Positions 36,233 through 42,332 of a stretch of DNA of 64,000 nucleotides are shown one piece after another. The notes under the pieces are model-generated. The model had not been told where the DNA came from and did no database searches. It saw only the letters and a program-made list of their open reading frames with translations. Source of the DNA: Bacteroidales bacterium UBA5326 (GTDB lineage Bacteria; Bacteroidota; Bacteroidia; Bacteroidales; UBA932); contig DHQY01000007.1 in assembly GCA_002408205.1 (NCBI GenBank), forward strand, positions 124,001 to 188,000, read 5' to 3'. Position 1 is the first letter of the stretch, and every line of letters begins with the position of its first letter. Both the position numbers and the translations under genes were made by a program.

Positions 36233-36253
36233 CAAATATAACACTTATATTTG
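36233..36253. promoter_or_regulatory. Divergent -7 boxes in an inverted repeat
   Basis: CAAATATA (36233-36240) and TATATTTG (36246-36253) form a perfect 8-bp inverted pair separated by 5 bp. On their own strands both match TAnnTTTG, one for the repeat-protein gene and one for the TlpA-like gene, whose ATG is 28 bp away. Opposed polymerases could interfere here. Confidence 0.55.
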
Positions 36254-36280
36254 CAGTAAATACATTTATTATATAAACAG

Positions 36281-37345
36281 ATGAAAACAAGAACATTATT
36301 AATGACAATGGCAGCCGGATTCATCTATCTGACCGCCTGTACTTCCAACACCTATACTGTTACCGCCACTTTCCCCGATGAATCGTTCAACGGAAAGACC
36401 GCATACCTTTCCGCCACGCACGACGGGAGTATACTTGACAGCGCCGTTATTGCAGATCAAAAAGCAGTATTTAAAGGAGAAGCCGACAGTGCAACCCTTT
36501 GTATGGTAGCCAACGAACGTACCAGGGGCCAGATTATGCTGGAAAAAGGCAACATTACCCTTACCATAAGCGGTGAAAAAGGAGCCGTATCTTACGGGGA
36601 AGGAACTCTCCTGAACACCCAGTTGGGGAACCTGCTGAACACCTATAAAGGACTTATGGACGAAATCATGGCTTATCAGCCGGCGGAGGGTGAAGACGAA
36701 AACGAATACTATGAGAACGTATGGAGACCCAAATTTACCGATACTATTGGTACTTATGTGACCGCCAATTTAAACAACGATGTGGCTATGCTCGCTCTTA
36801 TGCATCTTTCCAACTACGGCACTCCGGATAAATTCAATGAATTCCTTCAACAGGCCGGCGAAACCGTAAAATCACGCGCTCCCATTGCCCGTATTATCAA
36901 ACAGAAACAGGCTCTTGCAGAAACAGCCGAAGGCATGATGTTCAAAGACTTCACCATTGAAGATTCTGACGGCAAAGCGGTTTCCTTCTCGGAATACGTT
37001 GGCAAAGGACAGTACGTCCTGGTGGATTTCTGGGCCAGCTGGTGCGGACCCTGCAAAGCCGAGATGCCTAACCTTATTGAGATATACAAAAAGCATAACG
37101 GAAAAGACTTTACCATTCTGGGCGTTGCCGTTTGGGATAAACCCGAAGATACTAAAAAAGCCATTACCGATCTGGGTATTCTCTGGCCGTGCATTATTAA
37201 TGCAGATGTTATTCCTACCGATCTTTACGGAATCAACGGGATTCCCCATATCATACTCTTTGGCCCCGACGGCACCATCATTGCCCGCGATCTGCGCGGA
37301 GAAGCCATGAAAGCCAAAATTGACGAGGTCCTGAGTAAGAAATGA
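36281..37345 (+). CDS. TlpA-family thioredoxin-fold lipoprotein with DUF4369 domain
   Basis: The 354-aa lipoprotein (GFIYLTAC lipobox) has an N-terminal DUF4369-type domain (about 25-125, beginning TVTATFPDESFNGKTAYLSA). A C-terminal thioredoxin domain (about 230-354) holds the redox motif FWASWCGPCKAEMP. Such proteins act as periplasmic thiol-disulfide oxidoreductases, often for cytochrome maturation or redox stress. It is followed by the M28 peptidase with a 4-bp overlap, so the three genes to 39611 form one operon. Confidence 0.9.
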   Translation: MKTRTLLMTMAAGFIYLTACTSNTYTVTATFPDESFNGKTAYLSATHDGSILDSAVIADQKAVFKGEADSATLCMVANERTRGQIMLEKGNITLTISGEKGAVSYGEGTLLNTQLGNLLNTYKGLMDEIMAYQPAEGEDENEYYENVWRPKFTDTIGTYVTANLNNDVAMLALMHLSNYGTPDKFNEFLQQAGETVKSRAPIARIIKQKQALAETAEGMMFKDFTIEDSDGKAVSFSEYVGKGQYVLVDFWASWCGPCKAEMPNLIEIYKKHNGKDFTILGVAVWDKPEDTKKAITDLGILWPCIINADVIPTDLYGINGIPHIILFGPDGTIIARDLRGEAMKAKIDEVLSKK

Positions 37346-38583
37346 GTTATCATCCTATAAAAATAAGCACGGCAATGTTTTTATCTGCCGTGCTCTTTTT
37401 ATCGTGCGGTACCCTTTACCGGGTCCCCTGCCCCGATACCGCACAGATGCGACAAACAGTCAATGAACTGTGCTCCCCAACGTATGAAGGCAGGCTGGCC
37501 GGACATACCGGAGATTCCCTGCTGGCATCTCTGCTGGCCCACAAGTTAAGCGCCCTGGGATTCGAGCCTTTTTTTGAGAACGGACCATTGCAGCCATTTA
37601 GCGTAAAATCCATCCACTCATACAATACTGTTATGATATACCGGGGCAGGAATGCCAACCGCACCCTGCTCATAGGAGCGCATTACGACCACCTGGGTAC
37701 CGGCGGAAAAGGATCGGGCAGCCTGCGGCCGGACACTCTTGCTATCCATTTCGGAGCCGATGACAATGCCTCGGGGGTGGCCATGGCCATTGAAACGGCC
37801 AGGCTTCTGACGCTACATGCCCGTTCCCGGCCGGATCTTTTTAAGGCAAATATCATTGTAGCCGCCTTCGGTGCCGAGGAAGCCGGGACGCTGGGGTCCA
37901 AAAAACTGGCCGATACGCTGGCTGCTTTGGCGCAACTTCCGGACCTGATGATCAATCTGGATATGACGGGAAGGCTTAAGGACAGCGTTTTACAGGTTAG
38001 CGGCACGGGAACTTTTTCCCAGGCCGATTCGCTGCTCGCCTCGGCTCGTACAGAACATTTTCCCCTGAAACTGAAAACATCTTTAAGCGGCTACGGTCCC
38101 TCGGACCACGCGGTTTTTTATACACAGAAAGTTCCCGTACTCTTTTTCACCACCGGCCCCCATGCAGACTATCATACCCCGTTTGACACTCCGGACAAAT
38201 TGAATTACCCCGGAATGGTTGATATTGCAGCATATGTTACCGGTGTAGCCGCCGGGTTTGCAGAAGGAAACTTCATCCCTGTCTGCCTCGAAACCGATGT
38301 TCCCGATATGGGTACTCCCAAGGCCGCATTTAAAGCCAGCCTGGGGGTAATTCCCGATTTTACTTACGAAGGCAAAGGATTCTGCGCCGGAACCGTGATT
38401 GCGGGACGTCCGTCCCAACGGGCAGGTATGAAAAACGGAGACGTTGTAATTGCCATTGACAATACACCCATTAAAAATATTGAGGATTATATGAAAAAAC
38501 TGGCTACCCTTGAAAAAGGCATGACCATCACTATAGTTGTGCAGCGGGAGAGCCAGAATTACACCCTGGAGGTAACGTTATGA
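37342..38583 (+). CDS. M28-family zinc aminopeptidase with C-terminal PDZ domain
   Basis: The 413-aa exported protein has a lipoprotein-like leader (FLSAVLFLSCG) and the M28 zinc motifs GAHYDHLGTG, FGADDNASGVAMA, AAFGAEEAGTLGS, NLDMTGRL and SDHAVFY. The last 80 residues form a PDZ domain (AGMKNGDVVIAIDNTPIKNI). It would trim peptides in the periplasm, which fits a proteolytic, amino-acid-fermenting organism. It overlaps both neighbours by 4 bp. Confidence 0.92.
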   Translation: MSYHPIKISTAMFLSAVLFLSCGTLYRVPCPDTAQMRQTVNELCSPTYEGRLAGHTGDSLLASLLAHKLSALGFEPFFENGPLQPFSVKSIHSYNTVMIYRGRNANRTLLIGAHYDHLGTGGKGSGSLRPDTLAIHFGADDNASGVAMAIETARLLTLHARSRPDLFKANIIVAAFGAEEAGTLGSKKLADTLAALAQLPDLMINLDMTGRLKDSVLQVSGTGTFSQADSLLASARTEHFPLKLKTSLSGYGPSDHAVFYTQKVPVLFFTTGPHADYHTPFDTPDKLNYPGMVDIAAYVTGVAAGFAEGNFIPVCLETDVPDMGTPKAAFKASLGVIPDFTYEGKGFCAGTVIAGRPSQRAGMKNGDVVIAIDNTPIKNIEDYMKKLATLEKGMTITIVVQRESQNYTLEVTL

Positions 38584-39611
38584 AAGGAACCATCTGTTGG
38601 GCGCTTGCCGTCCTGATAACCCTGTCGGCCGTTTTTTTTCAGCGACGTACCGGGCCGAGCAATCCGGAACGCATTCAAACGGAAGTGAGCGGACATATTT
38701 TTAATATATCGCTGCCCAGGAGCCTTGTCCGGCCCGCCGACCTTTCTGAAGGCGCACAGTTGAGCATCCCGGTAAAATGCAGCGAAGAAGCCCGCGAAAG
38801 TATTATCGGCGCGGTTGTCTACTACAAAAGGTATCCGGGCAACTATATTTTTAAAGCCGTTGTGCCTTCTTTTACTGTTGAAGATAATGACCTTATTATA
38901 AAAGCCAATCTGCCCGTGCAGCCGGCTGCCGGCAAAATTGTTTACTACGTGCAGCTTATAGGACGGGACGGATCTATGGTTAACCCGGGACAGGCTACCC
39001 TGCGTTTCCGGAACAGGGTGCCGGACGGGATCCTGATCATTCACGTACTGCTTATGTTTGCGGCCATGCTGTTCTCTACTTTTTCCGGATTGTACGCCCT
39101 GTGCAGGAACGTGAGAGTGAATTCATACGTTGTGACCACATTGCTGACGCTTTTTGCCGGAGGTTTTATTTTTGGGCCCATTGTACAGAAATTCGCCTTT
39201 GGTCAGTACTGGACGGGATGGCCTTTCGGAGAAGATCTGACGGACACCAAGACGATGATAGCCCTTCTGGTCTGGCTGACCGCCTATATTGTGAACCGCG
39301 TTGTGCTGAAAAAGTACGGAAAGACCGCCAGAGAATATATTGCGCAGAATACTGCCGGGCAACACGCCGCTGCTGAGGGAATTGCCGGGGCTGCCGCGAG
39401 CACTGCCGGTGTTGTTGGAGGTGTTCCCGGTGTTGATGCGGAACCTGATCCTGTACAGACAAACGCTGCAAAAGCCGCGATGAAACTGAACCGGTGGAAG
39501 CTCCTCTATGTGCTTGCCGCGCTCATAACCCTGGCCATTTACAGCATTCCCCACAGCCTCTCGGGATCTGAGTACGATTACGAAACGAACACAATAATAA
39601 CGGGCAATTAA
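38580..39611 (+). CDS. Membrane protein with about five TM helices, unknown function
   Basis: The 343-aa protein has an N-terminal helix (residues 4-20), an extracytoplasmic beta-rich part (about 30-145), three to four further helices (about 150-245) and a last one (about 310-327). The loop between the last two is Ala/Gly/Val-rich and of low complexity. I do not recognise the family. It overlaps the peptidase gene by 4 bp, so it may work with it, perhaps anchoring or sensing. Its stop lies in a GC-rich inverted repeat (39601-39607 with 39626-39632). Confidence 0.65.
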   Translation: MKGTICWALAVLITLSAVFFQRRTGPSNPERIQTEVSGHIFNISLPRSLVRPADLSEGAQLSIPVKCSEEARESIIGAVVYYKRYPGNYIFKAVVPSFTVEDNDLIIKANLPVQPAAGKIVYYVQLIGRDGSMVNPGQATLRFRNRVPDGILIIHVLLMFAAMLFSTFSGLYALCRNVRVNSYVVTTLLTLFAGGFIFGPIVQKFAFGQYWTGWPFGEDLTDTKTMIALLVWLTAYIVNRVVLKKYGKTAREYIAQNTAGQHAAAEGIAGAAASTAGVVGGVPGVDAEPDPVQTNAAKAAMKLNRWKLLYVLAALITLAIYSIPHSLSGSEYDYETNTIITGN

Positions 39612-39620
39612 GATTTTTAT

Positions 39621-39628
39621 TATCTTTG
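39621..39628 (+). promoter_or_regulatory. Candidate -7 box for tRNA-Arg
   Basis: TATCTTTG matches TAnnTTTG and lies 93 bp before the tRNA. It overlaps the right arm of an inverted repeat (CGGGCAA 39601-39607, TTGCCCG 39626-39632) that also covers the stop of the preceding gene. Confidence 0.4.
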
Positions 39629-39647
39629 CCCGCTCAAAAGAGTTTTG

Positions 39648-39713
39648 TTGAAACTCAAAAGAGCATCTTACTTGCTCAGGCGGGCAGCATTGAAGCTCAA
39701 GCGAGCATCCTAC
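39648..39713 (+). repeat. Two diverged 24-bp copies, 42 bp apart, before tRNA-Arg
   Basis: The stretches 39648-39671 and 39690-39713 are the same 24-bp sequence with five differences (TTGAAACTCAAAAGAGCATC against TTGAAGCTCAAGCGAGCATC at the start). They are offset by 42 bp. They lie in the leader of the tRNA. Confidence 0.7.
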
Positions 39714-39721
39714 ATACAAGG

Positions 39722-39795
39722 GGTCCGGTAGCTCAGTTGGACAGAGCAACAGCCTTCTAAGCTGTGGGTCTTGGGTTCGAATCCCAACCGGATCA
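39722..39795 (+). tRNA. tRNA-Arg, anticodon TCT
   Basis: The cloverleaf is complete. The acceptor stem pairs GGTCCGG with CCGGATC with one G-U pair, and the D arm is GCTCAGTTGGACAGAGC. The anticodon arm is ACAGC-CTTCTAA-GCTGT with anticodon TCT, and the T arm is TTGGGTTCGAATCCCAA. The discriminator base is A and no CCA is encoded. A terminator follows directly. Confidence 0.95.
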
Positions 39796-39803
39796 CAAAG
39801 AAT

Positions 39804-39839
39804 AAAAAACGCTCCGAGCTTGCTCGGGAGCGTTTTTTT
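39804..39839 (+). terminator. Rho-independent terminator after tRNA-Arg
   Basis: CGCTCCGAGC pairs with GCTCGGGAGCG (one bulged G) around a TT loop, and a run of seven T follows. It is preceded by A-tracts, so it could also act on the minus strand. Confidence 0.85.
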
Positions 39840-39874
39840 GTTCTTTGTAGATGGCCCCCCGCCAGGGGGCCGGG

Positions 39875-39973
39875 ATGTGCGACCGAAGGAAGCAAATCCT
39901 CCGGTTGGGTCAGAATATGTGCGACCGAAGGAAGCAAATCCTCCGGTTGGGTCAGAATATGTGCGACCGAACG
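39875..39973 (+). repeat. 42-bp tandem repeat, about 2.4 copies
   Basis: Copies at 39875-39916 and 39917-39958 are identical, beginning ATGTGCGACCGAAGGAAGC. A third partial copy starts at 39959 and diverges after about 15 bp. The period is the same as in the repeat before the tRNA. I see no open frame of interest and no spacer variation, so it is not a CRISPR array. Confidence 0.9.
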
Positions 39974-40001
39974 AAGCGAAGCGTAATCGGATCACTAAAA
40001 T

Positions 40002-40040
40002 AAACCACAAGTAGCTTATAATAAACTATTTGTGGTTTTT
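40002..40040 (+). terminator. Hairpin with T-tract
   Basis: AAACCACAAGTAG pairs with CTATTTGTGGTTT (one G-U), followed by TTTT. It looks like a second intrinsic terminator after the repeat block. No gene ends just before it. Confidence 0.6.
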
Positions 40041-40136
40041 ACTTTAAAAAAAATCCCCGACCATATCCCCGGCTTAATAAAAATAATCAATTCTTTATAT
40101 TACGCATAAAGTGTCCCACTCCACCGAGACGGAACA

Positions 40137-40172
40137 CTTGGGACAAATGGGACACCTGGGACAGATGGGACA
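40137..40172 (+). repeat. 9-bp repeat, four units of nnTGGGACA
   Basis: CTTGGGACA, AATGGGACA, CCTGGGACA and GATGGGACA follow each other at 40137-40172. An inverted TGTCCCA lies just upstream at 40111-40117 and could pair with any unit. The 240 bp between the hairpin at 40002-40040 and the repressor gene otherwise show no gene I can support. Confidence 0.8.
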
Positions 40173-40277
40173 AAATCGAGACTTCTTCTGGAGGAATCAA
40201 TACTCCAATGAATGCGGGTTTTATGTCCGTTGCGAAAAGATTTAGAACCCTTATAGATCTGTTTATACTTAAAAGAC

Positions 40278-40316
40278 TCCCCGGATCAGACACGACTGGT
40301 CCGGGTTTTTATTTCA
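40278..40316. repeat. Left copy of the cassette-flanking direct repeat; also a terminator-like hairpin
   Basis: The 39-bp stretch covers the last codons and stop of the repressor gene. CCCGGATCAG pairs with CTGGTCCGGG around ACACGA and is followed by TTTTT on the plus strand, so it can fold as a terminator. A similar stretch occurs at 46128-46167, beyond the last gene of the cassette. Confidence 0.75.
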
Positions 40317-41086
40317 TGAATCTCCCGTCTCAATGCCATCAGGTTATGACCGATCTGAATCATATCCATGTTATTGGGTATTTCAGTGGAAATATAATTC
40401 ACGAATTTCCATACTTCCAAAATCTCTGAATATGGAAGTGTATATGGCTCAAAGACCGTATTCAACGATATTAACTGTAATCGCCCAAATTCCTCCATTT
40501 CATTCCGGACCTTTTTAAAAACCAGTCCGTCGTTCTTTGTTAAAATCACATACAACTGGTCGTTCTTTATCTGGTACCAATCCTGGACATATTCACCGGT
40601 TACCAAAGCTCCGTCCGGAATGGGGAGCATAGAGTCTCCTTCGATGGGAAATAACCGGTATTTTTTTCCCTGTGATAAAAAGGGCAACTGGAACACAGGC
40701 AGTTCAGAGATATATTCCGGATCTGCATAACCATTCAGATACCCTGCCTTGGCCTTTAATGGAATCATTTCAACATTTTCTTTATTCTGACTGTCTACCG
40801 TAGTGGCCAGCACCCGGATATTCTTCCCCCTCACATACACATCCGAGCCATGTTCAAGCTCATACAATTGACTCTCCCCGAGCTGTTTCAGATCTACCCG
40901 CAGCAGACTGTCAATCGCAATCCGGTAGTAGTCCGAAAAAGCAAGCATTGCAGAAATGGTCGGCTGGGTAATCTCATTCTCGTAATTATTTAACGTTGAA
41001 CGCTTCATGCCCAACGACGAGGCAACAGACTCCTGGGTTTGGTTCTTTCTTTTTCGTAAAAATTTAAGATTCGAGGCAAAAAACAT
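40286..41086 (-). CDS. LexA/CI-type repressor: XRE HTH plus S24 self-cleaving domain
   Basis: The 266-aa protein has an N-terminal XRE HTH (residues 6-65, KNQTQESVASSLGMKRSTLN) and a C-terminal S24 peptidase-type domain. A likely Ala-Gly cleavage bond is A114-G115 (KAKAGYLNG), the serine nucleophile is S152 (EGDSMLPIPDG) and the lysine is K191 or K192 (GLVFKKVRN). The spacing matches LexA and UmuD. It is transcribed away from dinB, with two operators in the shared promoter. I infer a DNA-damage-sensitive repressor of the dinB-dnaE operon. A phage origin cannot be excluded. Confidence 0.82.
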   Translation of the reverse strand: MFFASNLKFLRKRKNQTQESVASSLGMKRSTLNNYENEITQPTISAMLAFSDYYRIAIDSLLRVDLKQLGESQLYELEHGSDVYVRGKNIRVLATTVDSQNKENVEMIPLKAKAGYLNGYADPEYISELPVFQLPFLSQGKKYRLFPIEGDSMLPIPDGALVTGEYVQDWYQIKNDQLYVILTKNDGLVFKKVRNEMEEFGRLQLISLNTVFEPYTLPYSEILEVWKFVNYISTEIPNNMDMIQIGHNLMALRREIHEIKTRTSRV

Positions 41087-41100
41087 AACAACAAATCAAA

Positions 41101-41145
41101 AAAAATGATTAAAATTCAATCCTGAAAAATGATTAAAATACAATC
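41101..41145. promoter_or_regulatory. Twin operator-like repeats in the repressor/dinB promoter
   Basis: Two near-identical 21-bp copies, AAAAATGATTAAAATTCAAT (+C) at 41101-41121 and the same with one change at 41125-41145, lie 24 bp apart. Each holds an inverted pair GATT-n7-AATC. They occupy the gap between the divergent repressor and dinB genes, which fits binding by the HTH protein and shared repression. Confidence 0.75.
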
Positions 41146-41161
41146 AAAAGTAGTAAATAAA

Positions 41162-42328
41162 ATGGAAACACCAAATAGAACCATATTGCATCTGGACCTG
41201 GACACCTTCTTCGTGTCCGTTGAACGGCTGCTCAATTCGAAACTGACGGCGAAACCCGTTATCATCGGCGGACAATCCGATCGTGCCGTGGTGTCCAGTT
41301 GCAGTTACGAGGCAAGGCAGTTTGGCGTTCATTCGGGCATGCCCATGAAAATGGCTTACAACCTTTGCCGCGATGCCATTATTATCTGGGGCGACATGGA
41401 TCTTTACACCAAGTATTCGCGCCTGGTTACCGATGTGATTGCCGACCAGGCCCCGGTGTATGAAAAGGCATCTATCGATGAACACTACATAGACATTACG
41501 GGAATGGACCGGTTTTTTTGTGCATATACCTGGTCACACGAGCTTCGCAACAGAATCTTAAAGGAAACCGGGCTTCCCGTATCTTTTGGCCTGTCAGTCA
41601 ATAAAACGGTGTCCAAGATCGCTACGGGCGAGGCCAAACCGAATGGCGAAAAAGAAGTCCCTGCCTTATTGGTGCAACCTTTTCTCAACCCTCTTTCCAT
41701 TCGGAAAATCCCGATGGTCGGGGAAAAAAGTTATCAGTTATTACGATCCATGGGCGTTTCAACCATTCAGACCCTCAGTGCCATTCCCCAACCCATGATG
41801 GAAAGCCTGTTGGGGAAAACGGGCCTGGAAATCTGGCGAAGGGCCAACGGCATCGATGCCAGCCCCGTAGTTCCCTATTCCGAGGAAAAATCAATAAGCA
41901 AAGAATGCACATTCGAAACCGATACCATTGACATAGATATGATGAAGCAGGTCATTATCGGCATGGTCGAAAAACTGGCATTCAAATTAAGAAAGTACCA
42001 GAAACTGACCTCGGTGGTCACCATTAAGATACGCTATGCCAATTACGATACACACACCCTTCAGAAAAAAATAAGTTATACCTCATTCGACCATGTTTTG
42101 ATGGACACCGCATTAGAGCTGTTTAAGCGATTATATGAACGGCGAATGCTTATCAGGCTTATTGGGGTAAAACTGGGAGGGCTGGTCAACGGCGCCCAAC
42201 AACTCGACCTGTTCGACCATAACGAAAAAATGATCAAACTCTATATGCAAATAGACAAAATCAAACTCAGATACGGTCCCTCAGCCATTCAACGTGCCTC
42301 CGGGTTAATGATCCATTCACCATCGTAA
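41162..42328 (+). CDS. dinB: Y-family DNA polymerase (DinB/Pol IV)
   Basis: The 388-aa translesion polymerase has catalytic residues D12 (LHLDLDTFFVSVE), D106 and E107 (SIDEHYID), and the fingers motif SCSYEARQFGV. A QLDLF clamp-binding motif at 347-351 would tie it to the sliding clamp. The start at 41162 is chosen since an earlier frame start (41129) lies inside an operator repeat. The gap to dnaE is 4 bp. With dnaE it resembles the ImuB-ImuC pair of mutagenic cassettes, but unlike ImuB the active-site residues are intact. Confidence 0.93.
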   Translation: METPNRTILHLDLDTFFVSVERLLNSKLTAKPVIIGGQSDRAVVSSCSYEARQFGVHSGMPMKMAYNLCRDAIIIWGDMDLYTKYSRLVTDVIADQAPVYEKASIDEHYIDITGMDRFFCAYTWSHELRNRILKETGLPVSFGLSVNKTVSKIATGEAKPNGEKEVPALLVQPFLNPLSIRKIPMVGEKSYQLLRSMGVSTIQTLSAIPQPMMESLLGKTGLEIWRRANGIDASPVVPYSEEKSISKECTFETDTIDIDMMKQVIIGMVEKLAFKLRKYQKLTSVVTIKIRYANYDTHTLQKKISYTSFDHVLMDTALELFKRLYERRMLIRLIGVKLGGLVNGAQQLDLFDHNEKMIKLYMQIDKIKLRYGPSAIQRASGLMIHSPS

Positions 42329-42332
42329 CTCC

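Noticed and set aside
39875..39973. A short CRISPR array
   Set aside because: The 42-bp units are directly tandem without spacers, number fewer than three, and no cas genes are near.
39722..39996. tRNA-Arg as an attachment site, with CGGATCAC repeated at 39788-39796 and near 39988
   Set aside because: The shared sequence is only 8 bp, lacks the T-arm, and no integrase lies nearby.
39123..40010. A 295-aa open frame on the minus strand
   Set aside because: It runs through the tRNA-Arg gene, its terminator, the 42-bp repeats and the end of a plus-strand gene; its protein is repeat-derived and matches nothing.
40208..40429. A 73-aa plus-strand frame before the repressor gene
   Set aside because: It crosses a terminator-like hairpin and overlaps the repressor coding region; it resembles no protein I know.
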